Source: Macrocystis pyrifera
Taxonomy: Eukaryota > Sar > Phaeophyceae > Laminariales > Laminariaceae
DNA: 64,000 nucleotides
NCBI GenBank assembly: GCA_031763025.1
Contig: JASSKH010000019.1
Location: 5,476,336 to 5,540,335, forward strand
Direction of reading: 5' to 3'
A program made the translations under genes and the position numbers. The notes below the pieces were generated by a model. The model searched no databases. It saw only the letters and a list, made by a program, of their open reading frames with translations, and was not told the DNA's origin. Within the stretch, counting starts at the first letter, position 1. Each line of letters opens with the position of its first letter. This document shows positions 10,732 through 22,099 of this stretch, piece by piece.

Positions 10732-11661
10732 CAGGGTTTTTCACGGGTCGGGTCAAACCTCATGGGCCAGGTCGGGTCCGGTGCCCAACCCGGTCCGCGA
10801 AAAGTTCCAGGTGTGTTGACTTGACCCGACCTAACCCGCGAGATTTAAAAAACTGCTGACTCGATTCGACCCGTGAGATTCGAAAATCTTCTGACCCGAC
10901 CGGACCCGACCCGCCAGATATCAAACCCCCCTGACCCAACCCAACCCGCCACCGTCCGATTGACCCGTGAGACACGGGTTTCATTCGGGTCTAGTCACTT
11001 TGACCCGCAAGACAATTGATCATGACCCGCAGGTTCAACCTGCGGATCCGGCCCGTGGGTCGACACTTTAAAAACAATGTAATCTTCATTTTTGTGCCTT
11101 GCAGAGATATGTGGCCTGGCTGTAGTGGGTATTACTGGATGCGGGCATGCGCATATCGATTTGGCAGTGTTATAATGTTTGAATATGATACCAAAGGAGT
11201 ATTTTTGGGGATTGGTACGAGAGAAGGCTCTGAGTAAGAGAGCGGGAAGTGTTTCAAGTGTCGGATCCGCGAGCCGGATTCGCAGGCCCGACTCGCGGGT
11301 CAGCAGAATACAATTCGCGGTGTCATGCTGGCCCGACCCGCGAGTGACCTGTTTCTCGCGGGTCATGACCTGACCCGACCCATGAGCTTTTTATCCATTC
11401 TTGACCCGATCTGACCCGACCCATGAGATTTGAAAATTTCTTGACTCGACTCGACTCGACCCGTAAGATTTGAAAAACTCTTGACTGGGCCTGACTCGAG
11501 CTGACTCGACCTAGCCCGACCCGCGAGATTTGAAATCCTCTTGACCCGACCCGACCCGTGAGATTTGAACACTTCCTGACCTGACCCGTCCCGACCCGTG
11601 ACATTTTGAACACCCCGTGACACTACCCACGGGTCAGGTCATTACCCGCTAAAAGGCTTAG
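10732..11661 (+). mobile_element. hAT-like non-autonomous element with GACCCG arrays, copy 1
   Basis: The left end CAGGGTTTTTCACGGGTC matches one end of the better preserved copy at 61904-62977, which lies in opposite orientation. Both flanks are arrays of about 30-bp units like TGACCCGACCCGTGAGATT, followed by TTTGAAAA-like spacers. The shared centre contains a block around ATGCGGGCATGCGC and a block around ATACCAAAGGAGTAT. The right end (near ACCCGCTAAAAGGCTTAG) is decayed and no target duplication can be read. No transposase is encoded, so it would have needed one supplied in trans. Confidence 0.7.
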
Positions 11662-12250
11662 AAAATTCAGCGCCCGTTTTTTTTTCCAACGATGATCTCT
11701 GAGTGAAAAAAAAATAATATTTGCTCCCCCGCGATAAAAATTAAAACATGCTTCGAATTGTCGCTTTAGTCACCGCTATAGTGCATATATATATGGAACT
11801 GCTTGGCACAGACGGGATTCACCTGCTGTGTGATGGTGCGCGGAGCAAATAGTGCCGGTTGGTTGCCGCCATAGTGCCAGTAATCTTGGCTGGCGCATAT
11901 CGGGTCTATAGAGAGACCATTACTACTGTTCTGTGTTGAACACGCTAGCAATAACCCGCCCCCTCGGACAAAGGCCTATCTGTCTTAATGTTCTCGACAA
12001 CGGCGAAGGTTCGAATACCAAGCGATGGGTCTATGGCGAGATCTCGCGGACATCTTTCCAAAGCAGCGTTTTCGTTGTGTGCGTGACCCTTGTGGTGGGT
12101 TTGGAGAAAATCTACCCCGACATTCGTCTCAGGGGTGTGGGTGTTATCTAGCGCGTTGCCAGCATATCGTAGATTCTTCGCCGAGGGGCTTCGTTTTGGC
12201 TTCGTAAACGTACCCAAGCAGCACCGGGTCTGTTAATAGTGTTGGTCCGC
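11662..12250. other. No supported gene
   Basis: AT-rich sequence followed by overlapping open frames on both strands (for example minus 11945-12217). No recognisable motif and no consistent splice chain were found. Confidence 0.3.
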
Positions 12251-12253
12251 AGG

Positions 12254-12469
12254 ATGATTGGTGCTGGGTTCACATCAGACCTGCTGCGGACCCGATTGGA
12301 GTCGAATCAACTGGCTACTAAGTTCGCCCTTGGGGAGTACAAAAACCTCACAACTGCAATAGACTTTGACGAGTGGTCAAACATTTGTGTGAATGTCCGA
12401 CGCGTGTTTGCCTTTGCAGGGGTAGCGCCCAATATCTATGGGGTTGTTCCTGACTTGAACATAGTATAG
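12254..12469 (+). CDS. Candidate terminal exon, unknown product
   Basis: A plus-strand frame starts just after an acceptor-like GTTGGTCCGCAG and runs 70 or so codons to TAG. It reads like ordinary protein (for example ALGEYKNLTTAIDFDEWS). No domain was recognised and no upstream exon could be joined, so this is only a candidate. Confidence 0.25.
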   Translation: MIGAGFTSDLLRTRLESNQLATKFALGEYKNLTTAIDFDEWSNICVNVRRVFAFAGVAPNIYGVVPDLNIV

Positions 12470-12735
12470 GGGCTCTATACCCCATAAAAAAAAACGATTT
12501 TGATACGAAACTACAAGTGCAACCGATGAACAATCCCAACGCCTAATATACTACTATTAATAGGTATATCACGAAATATGTTGAAACACACCACTACTAC
12601 TAGTGCAACGATATAGGGTTAAGCGGTCCGGTCAGTGAGGAATGTTTTGCCCAAAAAATGCTACCAGGTATACAATATCCCTATCATAGCACGCCTCTTT
12701 CCTCCAATCCTCAAGTTTAGGGTCATAGCTCAACG

Positions 12736-12741
12736 CTGCTG

Positions 12742-12775
<34 letters not shown>
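12736..12775 (+). repeat. (CTG)n microsatellite
   Basis: A run of about thirteen CTG units with one interruption at the start. Frames on the opposite strand translate it as poly-Ala or poly-Ser and are not taken as genes. Confidence 0.95.
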
Positions 12776-13295
12776 ACTGCTGTAATATATATTTGTAACC
12801 CGACTCGCGAAGCAGGAACGAGGGGCGGAGGGATGGAGTGAAGGAGCGAGGAAGGCAGCGACGGAGGGGGCGGCCCCGAGGGAGAGAGGGGTGCAGAACG
12901 AGGAGGCACAAGTGGCCAACCCTCGCCGTAGAGCTTGATCGTTTGTCCGCGATCGCGGAGGGCCTCTTGAGTTGCTTTTGGGACTGACTGGTGCTGCAGT
13001 AGCGGGGTCGGTTTTTGGTCAACTGTTCACAGCCGCTCAGAGCCGCTCGACCGAGTGACTACCCTATACCTTTGATGTCTGTTCATTGTTTTTTTCAATA
13101 TTTCAAATTTTCAAAAAATTCAAAATTTTCCAATTTTTCCAAACTTTCGTTCTTGTTTATTCTGTTTTCACCAGCAGCCCTTGGCACTAAATTTGGAGAT
13201 TTGGAACTTTGGGGGGAACAAAAAACAGTGAACAGGGCCATTTAGGGTTGTTCTTCACGAAACTTTCAAATTTCTTTTGTATGTTTTTTTTTCAG

Positions 13296-13387
13296 CATTC
13301 CAGGACGATTTGTCCGGAAAACAACTCAAAGCTTATATCGCTGAAAACACGCTCCTCAAGTTCTTTGGGACAAGCTGTAACTGTAAG
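13296..13387 (+). CDS. Candidate internal exon, unknown product
   Basis: A strong polypyrimidine acceptor (TTTTTTTTCAG) precedes a frame reading FQDDLSGKQLKAYIAEN and then FFGTSCNCK, with a possible donor GTGATG or GTAAGG at its end. The composition is protein-like, but no neighbouring exon or domain was recognised. Confidence 0.35.
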
Positions 13388-13619
13388 GTGATGGAGGATC
13401 GGGCAGGCGCACCGCAGGCGCACCGCCTGAGCCGTGCCGCGGCTCAGGAGCCCAGACTAAGCAGGGTCATTTCCAAGGGCATTAACGGGCCGTGGCCGAT
13501 CGCAGCAAGCACCGTTGGTGTCTGGGCTCTCTTCTTCGAGTCCACAGAGCCGACGTGCCGACGTTTCCGAGCAACTCACTGATCAGCCCTGATTGATCAG
13601 CCTGCTGAGCTGCATGCAC

Positions 13620-16380
13620 TAAATCAAAAACTGACAATCGACGAGTGTCCGTTTGGGCGCTATCACGCGAAGGGTTGCTGATAGATTCACAACACGAGCC
13701 ACGGATACCTGCTTACTAGCCACGCCGACTCCAGCTGGCTCACCATGTGCATGATTTCCGCGAGCGTGACTGCTGTGGTGACGGTTCTGTGTCGAGTGGG
13801 CGATGCTTTCAACGAAAGCAAGCCTCTCTGTGCCTTCTCCCGCGCATACAAAAACACTCCTCTTTCTGCTTTTCAGAAAAATCCAGGATTTCAGAAAAAT
13901 AGAAAATGACGTTAACAGCGACCCTTAAGCGTTGTTGTACCACCGTGTGTAATTGATTCTTACTCTGCGCCAACAAAATGTGTTCAGATCCGATTATGAG
14001 TGAGTTACAGAGCCACTCGCCCCGGTGGCCTTAACGCGGTGGTGAACATTGGGGTAGCTTTCCTATCGTACCACCCCAGTTAATATCTTGTTGGCGTGTG
14101 AACGATGATGCTTCGACATTTTGTATACCAGGTACATACTAAATCTAGAGGGACACCTGTCTAAAGGCGTGCTCGGTGAGGGGGGATGGATACAGAATAC
14201 ATTCACGCAGGCGGCACAGGAACAACCTTGGCACAAAGGTGTGAGTGTGTTGTTCTTCGCACTAAACCGTATGGTACTGCTTGCGCTGTAAATGCACATA
14301 AATGCGACCCTATGTATATTTCCACGTGTTTAGTCCTCATAATGGGACTGACTGCAGTCAGTAGGAGACGAGTTGAAGCGTTTTTTTTCTGCCCCGTGAC
14401 ATTCAGTAAGCTCAGTGTCCGCTCTATGTTTTCATCCTCCAGAGATGCAAGCTGTGTGTTCGCAAACGTCGTGACATATAAATGCTACGACGTATGTATG
14501 TTGTACTTCAGTAAGGAGAATACGCAATGCAATGCCCAATGCCATCGTACAGGATACGACAACAGTACAACGTACACACGCCAGAAAACTCAGATACATT
14601 AAAAAGATTTACGTACGAAAAAACAAAGATAGGAGGAATACAAGAAGAAGAAACCTAACGAAAGACATGATACTACAAAAGATAAAAATCAAAGGAAAAG
14701 AAGAGCGAAAAAAAGACACCCCACGCCTCACTCAAGATGGATATACACAAAGAGTTGAAGTTGAGGGGCGTAACATAGAAAGAGAAAAACCTGAGGAAAA
14801 CTAAACGTAAACAAGATCAAACAAGAAAAACAAACTGACCAAAACAAACAGAAAGCATGGCAGACAGACTCGATACCAAAGCCGACGCTTACATGTGTTC
14901 GGACTGCATCTGGAAGCATTGCCACGCGGTCTGTCATCTCCTTAAAGCACGGCATATTCATATTCGGGTGCTATCGGCGTTCAACACCGCTATCGTTGCG
15001 ACGACACCCTATACCCCCAGGGACCGGACGAAGTACGCACGAAACACAAAAAACTTGTTGCCTCGTCTGCCGTTCTCTTCTGGCCATCGTCAACCGCGGA
15101 TGCCCTACAACCGTTGCCCCCCCCCCCACTCCTCACTCCCTAGGACGCCATCGATAGCAGATAGACATGTATATGTGTCTCATATGTGGCGTTTCCTACT
15201 CAATTTCGCCTCGTCTTTGTACCAAGCATGAAAGACAAAACAAAGAAACCAAAGAGACAATAGGAAATTATCTGGTAGTATGTAACTAAGAAACGGGGGG
15301 AAAATGCACAAGGACGGAACAAACTAGTGGAGTCCTCCGGAGGAAACAAACTAGTTTTTGGTGTACTCGTATTCGTGTACCTACAGTATACTGTATTAAT
15401 AGTAGGCATTTTGTGTTTCCCGGAATACTGCTGGCTGAACCCATAGAGTTTGTCTCCCCAAGCCCTGTGTCCGAGCTTCGATGTCTGCTGTAGCCGAGCA
15501 ACACAAGACTATAAAAAGGCTTAGACCGAATGGAAATCGAGGAGCAGACGGAACACTCTGTCAAGCCTAAGCCTATACATGCTTGATAAAACATACCAGG
15601 TATATGGTAGTCTGTAGTATTAACTATAGTATATGCCTGGCAGTCTACCTGTCAAGTGGGGGAAACGTGGGCACCTGTGTACATATCACATGGGCAGAAG
15701 GTTATTTCGGGCGCAACGTTTTTCCGAGCTACCAGGTATATCGTACTCGTAGGTTGTACCGGTAATATCAGATTGAGAGTACTTCCACCGACACTCGAGG
15801 TGTACGAACGAAGAATAATGTACCTCGTAGAACACCCGGATCCTCCCCGTTTCCAGGAAAGTTTGGTGCAGAATAACTCTCCGCCTTCGGTGATAATTCG
15901 ACGGCAGGACAGCAGTCTCGCGGTTCCTTCTATGGGGTATGCGGTGGCGCAAGAGTTCAAAGGGAAAGTGCTGTTGCATCACTGATCAACGAAGTAGTGC
16001 GTATATTCTGAGGCAGAGAAATAAAGTAAACCAGCTATTAATAGCACAAGTCGGGGCTCGTGTACAACAGCAGTTGCAGCAAACATCGCCCTGAAATATA
16101 GAGCCATCAATAAGAATTAACATCGTGCTGGTATATGCAAAAATAATAAAAGGCAAATCTCGCACTACCCAGGGAAAAGACAGAGCAAAATGAGCTGTTG
16201 AGTCCTGGGTGGCTATCCCTACCTCTTGGTCGAACCTAAAGGAGGTCGACTAAAGAGGTCCGGCAAGTTCATGACATGAACACTGGTGGAGTGTCATGTT
16301 AAATCTGTGTTCTACAGATGGACAAGAACCGGTACACAAATAAGAAAGTGTGTTGGGCGTAAGCTTTTTTTACCCAGATC
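13620..16380. other. No supported gene in this stretch
   Basis: I see short overlapping frames, A-rich sequence at 14590-14860 and scattered TACCAGGTA motifs (near 14126, 15594 and 15730). None of the frames shows a recognisable domain or splice chain. Confidence 0.4.
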
Positions 16381-16385
16381 TCCAA

Positions 16386-16540
16386 GGAGGATAAAAAAAA
16401 AAAAAATAATAATAATAATAATAATAATAACCATGATGATGATGAATATTGATAATAATCGCGATGATAATAATAAATAAGAAGAAGAAGAATATTAATA
16501 ATAATAATAAAATGCTCAAGTTTGGGGGGGGGGGGGGGGG
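16386..16540. repeat. Compound AAT/GAT microsatellite with poly-A and poly-G ends
   Basis: A poly-A run leads into (AAT)n, (GAT)n-like and AAG/AAT stretches and ends beside a G run of about 16 bases. Confidence 0.9.
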
Positions 16541-17122
16541 TCAACAAATACATGTGCTCAGCGGCGAGCGCCACGCTACCCTACCGCATAGAATAGCCTA
16601 CGCTCAAGCATGTTCACGGGTTATTATGTCACACAATCAGTGAGTCAGATGGCAATAAAATGAACAATACATTACCTAATACTTCTAGTAATTATTCAAG
16701 GTGTTTCTTCTCGGTGAGCCCACCCTATACACAGCAGGATACAGTTAGCGCAGTATTATATACCATCATTTTTTGCCTACCGGACACAAAGTGAATAGAC
16801 CCCCAGATTTACCTGTCAGGCGAGTTTTCAACGAGGTGTACAGGCTCGGCTCAGAGGATACTGTACTACCGTGGCACAGGACAGGACACCCACGGTACAG
16901 CAACAAGAAAAAAAACGAACAACAAGAAAGGCAGCCTGTTATTTACAGGGGAATACCGGGTAAACTAATAAATTAAGGAGTCGTCAATACTAATACTGAA
17001 GTTAATGTTAATATTAATACTGAAGTTATAGTTAATGTAGAGAACGAACGCATTCGCAAATTATAAGAGAAATTCACTCTGGAGCAGTAGGGCAGGTCTC
17101 CTGTTTCTGCTTGCAGTATTAA

Positions 17123-17237
17123 TATTACGGGGGACAATAGTAAATAGGACCAAATATTGTTAGTAAAAATAGGTGAATATATACCGGTAGGTTTTTGTGC
17201 TTGCCGTAGGTCCTGTTAACTATGGTCCCCCGTAATA
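17123..17237. mobile_element. MITE family A, copy 1
   Basis: A near-perfect inverted repeat with ends TATTACGGGGGACAATAG and CCCCCGTAATA. The AT-rich centre contains AAATATTGTTAGTAAAAATA. The usual length of the family here is about 109 bp; this copy has a small insertion (CCGGTA). Its left arm is of the GTAAATAGG type and its right arm of the GTTAACTATGG type. Confidence 0.9.
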
Positions 17238-17250
17238 ATAGTAGGTGTAG

Positions 17251-17353
17251 CCCCTTTTAACCTGGTTTGGACTGCAGTAGTCCTGTTTTGGGGACAAACT
17301 ACTTATAATTTGACTGATTAATCCCAAAAATGGGACTGCGGTCCTAAAAGGGT
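17251..17353. mobile_element. MITE family B, copy 1
   Basis: An inverted repeat whose arms read CCCCTTTTAACC...GGACTGCAGTAGTCC and its complement GGGACTGCGGTCCTAAAAGGG, with GTTTTGGGGACAAACTA in the middle. Related blocks recur at 18.7, 18.86-19.0, 19.18 and 21.5-21.6 kb. Confidence 0.65.
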
Positions 17354-17500
17354 CAAGGGATTCTACTAGTAGTGTGTTCGGGATAATAACTAACTCCCTC
17401 GTACACCAACAAACGCCCCTTATTAGTTAGGGTTGGTGCCGCCCCCCTACAGCAGTCAGCAGTGGGCAAAAATGGCGGGCAGGGCATTTGATATCCCTTA

Positions 17501-17609
17501 TACTACGGGGGTCCACAGTTAATATGATCTATGGTATACATAAAAACCTATATATTTGCCTATTTTTACTAACAATATTTGGTCCTATTTACTATGGTCC
17601 CCCGTAATA
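17501..17609. mobile_element. MITE family A, copy 2
   Basis: About 109 bp with ends TACTACGGGGGTCCACAG and CTATGGTCCCCCGTAATA. The two arms belong to different subtypes (GGGGGTCC on the left, GGTCCCCC-matching on the right). Confidence 0.9.
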
Positions 17610-18521
17610 TACCGCTTCCCCTTGTCAGAAGTTCCTTTGGAAGGGGCTATGTACCTACTACTGCTGTACCGTATCATGCAGAGTAGTAGGCGCCCCGTAC
17701 TACTGCTGCTTGTTGCATGCCGAATCATGGGGGGATGGAAGCAGCAGTACCTGGTACGCGACAGCACCTTCTTCGTTGTTAATAATACTTCTTAGGCGCC
17801 AGTTTTAGACGAAAACAATCCTACGCTCGTGGGTGTTCTTGACATGAAACCATTGTTTTCTTTCTGCCCGTTGACATCCAGCATTACACAGCACACAGCA
17901 CACAGCAAACAGCAAAGAGCACACAGCTCACGGCACACAACAAAACAGTAGTTTCCGCGCCGGATATTCATCCTTTCTGTGGAGGTAAATCTCTCTGATA
18001 AAATGAACGCGCGACAGAGAGATACCAAATTGAGTTGTGCATTAAGGAGGGTAGATAATGCAACATGGGCCCATTTGTACCGTATCACACTGGGTGATAA
18101 TAACACACACCCTGGGACGAATTTCAGAACTGGTTTCCTCCAAAACATGCCTTAAGGGGGCACACACAACGAAAATGGTAACTTTGGAACTATTTCGTCG
18201 AGAAGGTTGTATAGACGCATCGCTCGGCGTGGACGCCCTCCCCGTTCTCCTGAAACCCAGCTCTGAAAATTGCCGAGGGGGTGCGGTGTCTCATCACCCA
18301 CAGTGTGATACGGTAAACAGGAGGTATCCCCTTGTAAGCTTTTAAGGGAGCCCTTATGAGGGACAACGGTACACCAGTGTAAGGCACCTCAAATGTCTCC
18401 TGACCATTTTTGCCCACACTACATCAGCAGTGCGCGCCTCGTGTTCAAGAAACTTCAATTTGGTGTCCAGGCTCAATGCCTTGTTTTTTCCAACCTTGAT
18501 CAATAATACTCGTAGTAACTC

Positions 18522-18631
18522 TATTACGGGGGAACACAGTAAATATGACCAAATATTGTTAGTAAGAAAAGGTAAATATATAAATTTTTGTGTGTACCGT
18601 AGGTCCTATTTACTATGTCCCCCCCGAAATA
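18522..18631. mobile_element. MITE family A, copy 3
   Basis: Ends TATTACGGGGGAACACAG and CTATGTCCCCCCCGAAATA surround the shared AT-rich core. The right terminus is mutated. Confidence 0.88.
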
Positions 18632-18749
18632 GCATTGTATACCAGTACCAGGTAGGATTTAGAGTAAATCCCACTGACTGATGTTGAGCATACCCTTACA
18701 GGAGCGCAATCCCGTTTTAGGGACAAAGCACTCAAGTTCTATTAGTGAG

Positions 18750-18859
18750 TATTACGAGGGGCCATAGTTAATAGGACCTATGGTATACATAAAAAACCTA
18801 TATGTTTCACTATTTTTACTAACAATATTTGGTCCTATTTACTGTGGTCCCCCGTAATA
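18750..18859. mobile_element. MITE family A, copy 4
   Basis: Ends TATTACGAGGGGCCATAG and CTGTGGTCCCCCGTAATA. It directly abuts family B copy 2 on its right side. Confidence 0.9.
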
Positions 18860-18997
18860 GTTTGTTCCCAAAACGGGACTACTGTCTGTGGTTTTTCTTC
18901 CGTGTTCGTGCCGAACTGAGCTTACTTTTCGTACCAAAATCTCTGTTACGATTAATAGTAGCCCTTTCAGGACCGCAGTCCCATTTTGGAGACAAAC
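18860..18997. mobile_element. MITE family B, copy 2, between two family A copies
   Basis: Inverted ends AGTTTGTTCCCAAAACGGGAC and GTCCCATTTTGGAGACAAACT, with an internal block CCCTTTCAGGACCGCAGTCC. The element fills exactly the gap between family A copies 4 and 5. Confidence 0.75.
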
Positions 18998-19106
18998 TAT
19001 TACGGGGGACCATAGTTAATAGGACCTACGGTGCAAACAAAAACCTATATATTCCCCTATTTTTACCAACAATATTTGGTCCTATTTACTTTGGTCCCCC
19101 GTAATA
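18998..19106. mobile_element. MITE family A, copy 5
   Basis: Ends TATTACGGGGGACCATAG and CTTTGGTCCCCCGTAATA surround the conserved core. Confidence 0.92.
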
Positions 19107-19169
19107 ATAGGGAAATATGTAGGTTTGTGCCTGTAACGTACGTCCCATTTACTATACCCCCCTCTAATA
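19104..19169. mobile_element. MITE family A, half copy
   Basis: Only the core and right arm are present (GGGAAATATGTAGG ... CCCCCCTCTAATA), fused to the end of the preceding copy. This looks like a duplication followed by deletion, or an insertion of one copy into another. Confidence 0.75.
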
Positions 19170-19180
19170 GTCAATTTCCA

Positions 19181-19221
19181 AGCGGTTTGTCCCCCAAACG
19201 GGATTGCAGTCCTGAAAGGAT
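19181..19221. mobile_element. MITE family B, terminal fragment
   Basis: The block GGTTTGTCCCCCAAACGGGA, followed by TTGCAGTCCTGAAAGG, matches one family B end. The other end is missing. Confidence 0.6.
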
Positions 19222-19983
19222 GCACTGCGGGCGCTAACTGCTGTGTACTGACCGTAAGGGGCCGGTACCAACTCTGATAGGCGATGCTGGTGCAGGAGGG
19301 GGGCCTCCAATCCCGAACCCACTCTAGGTAGGGTCCATTGAAAGGGGTTATCTACTGAAATTATAGAGTAGGAAACACCCTGCGCCACACATTAGTTCGA
19401 GCCTGTATTAGAAACACCAAAATCAGGCATGCATAATATATATACCGCTACTCTGTCACTGCAGTATTCGAGGTGAGTGGAGGGTGGAACTACAACTAAG
19501 TTAGTGTATGGATCATATAGGGATAGACCCAAGCGCAGGCACTATAAAACGATAGGTCGAAGCCACCACGAGGAGCGTCGGAAACCTTTCTACAACGCCC
19601 GGGGGGGCAAGAATAAAAAGGGGTACACCCTGCACGTATCGGTGGTTGGTATCTGGAGACACCCCGGCCGGGGGATGGTTATTATTCGCCGTGATAGACA
19701 GCCAGACAGCAGCAGCATTGGAGCCCCCGTACCACAAGAGCATGTACGTGCGTATACTGGTGTGTATATATAATACCAGGTAGACGCAAATATTGGCCCA
19801 TCACAAATCAAGTCAATCTACAAAAAATGCTGTACGTAGAACAGAAAATAAAAAGTCGACTTTGTTTTCTGTTTGGCGATGTATATAGATAGATAGTTAT
19901 GTGATCATGCCATGATAGGAGTATCATCGCCATGATAGGAGTATCATCGTGCCCTTCGAAAATGTTTTGGACGAAAGGGCCAA

Positions 19984-20139
19984 CTGCTGCTGCTGCTGCT
20001 GCTGCTAATACTGACTTGTTGTGGCTGTTCTCACCAGACATCATCGCCACAGAATGCGGTCTGTGGTCACAGGAGAGGCTCCGATATCTCTAGAGTGGAG
20101 AATGTGGCCACCTATGTAACACTGCTTCTGCATCTACTG

Positions 20140-20181
<42 letters not shown>
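19984..20181. repeat. Two (CTG)n microsatellites
   Basis: CTG runs lie at 19984-20006 and about 20142-20181, separated by non-repetitive sequence. Confidence 0.95.
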
Positions 20182-20183
<2 letters not shown>

Positions 20184-20433
20184 ACGCTACAACACTAGTG
20201 CGACAGCAGTATACATACGTACCTGGTATATCTAGTGTAAATGATACAGCAGCAGCTCGTACTCTAGTTCAAGCAAACACAGGTTTTGCAAAATCTAGCC
20301 TGAAAAAAAAACACAAGGAACAAAAAAAAAAAAACTGTGAGCAAGAGAACCTTGCCACTGGTGCATAAGGTATGCTTCAATGATATATTTATACACAAAC
20401 GTTTCTTATTTTTAAGTACATCTTACTATACTA

Positions 20434-20456
20434 GTACCAGGTACCAGGTACCAGGT
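20434..20456. repeat. Triple TACCAGGTA motif
   Basis: Three overlapping TACCAGGTA units in a row. The same 9-mer or its complement occurs about twenty times across the window. Confidence 0.95.
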
Positions 20457-21390
20457 ATGTATTTTTATTCGAGCCTCGTACCTACTGGTTGACTACAGGA
20501 AATTGTACTATTAATAATAGCGTTCCTCGCTCCACGAGAGTAAGGACGCAAGCCTGGCCTATGATCTCAGCTTTTGTAGGAAGGGGTCGAGACTGTGTAC
20601 TAATGTATGACATGTTGGGTGACTCACCACGTGCACTTGGACCAGGTAGGTGTTGGTTTGCTCGCCCGGCAATGCGGCGAGAAAATGTCATTTTCACGAG
20701 GGGCGATAACGCCTGCTAGGTACATCGAGGGGGGTTGGGGACACAACACCCGATGAATTGCGTGGACCACCTATCAATGCACTTCGTTGTCATGTGTCAA
20801 CAAAGGCGCTGGACCTGTCTTGTTGTTAGGATCCTAGTAGTAGTAACTTCTTGGTTGGCCCGAGCCACTCAATGGCACCGGTTACGTAGGGTTAATCTAG
20901 GCTCAAACCGAATTCCACTCGCTGATTGTGCCTCCCTCTCTGGTACCTGTACCTGGTGGTAGATTTGTACAGCACCCGCTGTTTTACGTGACACGTGTAC
21001 GATTAGAAATATATACGTATTAATAGTGCGAAATCCAGATGTATAGGAGACGGGACATGTTTTACCGAATCGAGTGCATCGGGACAGAGGGATGGGATGG
21101 ATGAAATTCATTAACTAATTAATCGATCTATTAATATAATAATTGTGAGTGTTAATAATATCGATGAATTGACATCGACAGAAGAACACGAGTACGACGT
21201 GCGAATATACCCCGAATATACGCTTATTTTGTTCATACCGCAAGTAGTTGTTGGATTTACTTATTTACGGTTGGATGGTGATGCCGTGTTTCATTACTAC
21301 TATAAATATTAATATAAAATGTTGATAATGAATACCTGGTACTATTAATATCAATACTACGAGTAGTGTTGATGAGTGAATAAGGAGTAG

Positions 21391-21499
21391 TATCACGACG
21401 GGCCATAGTAAATAGGACCTACCGTACAGACAAAAACCTATATATTTACCTATTTTTACCAAAAATATTGGGTCCTATTTACTATGGTCCCCCGTAATA
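21391..21499. mobile_element. MITE family A, copy 6
   Basis: Ends TATCACGACGGGCCATAG and CTATGGTCCCCCGTAATA. A family B-like inverted pair (AGCTGTCCCCCTG ... CAGTTTGGGGGACAAAG, about 21503-21612) follows directly. Confidence 0.9.
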
Positions 21500-21502
21500 G
21501 TA

Positions 21503-21612
21503 CGAGCTGTCCCCCTGTAAGGAACCATTTTGTGGAACAGGGTCTATTAACCAAAGAGAAAGCGACGTCCCTCAACCTTTCTAGGACAACAGTAGTCCAG
21601 TTTGGGGGACAA
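21503..21612. mobile_element. Probable MITE family B, copy 3
   Basis: Left end AGCTGTCCCCCTGTAAGG and right end CAACAGTAGTCC followed by AGTTTGGGGGACAAAG are roughly complementary and share family B words. Confidence 0.45.
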
Positions 21613-21654
21613 AGTACTTGAAATTAGGAGGTATGTACATTATTGTCTTTTTTC

Positions 21655-22035
21655 GCGACATGCCGTGGAATGCCGTGGCACCTCCTGCGGCAAAACCTTC
21701 CACGGCATCTTCCACGGCATACCACGGAACCTTCCACGGACCCCCACGGCATACCATGGGACCCTAACCCTAACCCTAACCCTAACCCTAACCCCAACCC
21801 CAACCCTAACCTAGGTGCCGTGGACATTGGGGTGCCATAGGGGTTGCTATGACATGCCGTGGGGTTGCCATGGAGTGCCGTGGCGGTAGCCGCGGGGGTT
21901 ACCCATGGCATGTCATGGCAACCCCCACGGCGTACCATGGAATCCTATGCCACGCCTTGGGATGCCGTGGTGACGCCATATGGTATGACATGGGCAATAC
22001 CGTGGCAACGCCACGGCATACCCACGACAAGGTCA
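21655..22035. repeat. ATGCCGTGG array flanking a telomere-type core
   Basis: Variants of ATGCCGTGG and CCACGGCAT alternate on both sides of a (CCCTAA)n stretch, with outer words CGACATGCCGTGG and CCACGGCATACCCACG. The organisation, short-motif arrays around a distinct core, is the same as in the GACCCG and TTCCATGGAAG elements nearby. No coding potential was seen. Confidence 0.75.
21761..21812 (+). repeat. Interstitial telomere-like (CCCTAA)n
   Basis: About eight CCCTAA units, two of them changed to CCCCAA. This is the common eukaryotic telomere repeat. It sits in the middle of a repeat element with complex sequence on both sides, so it does not mark a chromosome end here. Confidence 0.9.
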
Positions 22036-22099
22036 AATAGTGTAGAACCCTGGAAATAGCTCATGTCTACCGACGGCACTACCCTGGGGTTTCGGCACG

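Noticed and set aside
12632..12919. Minus-strand frame with an Ala run
   Set aside because: The run is the CTG microsatellite read on the other strand; no other coding evidence.
21761..21812. Chromosome end
   Set aside because: Complex sequence continues on both sides, so the telomere-type repeat is interstitial.
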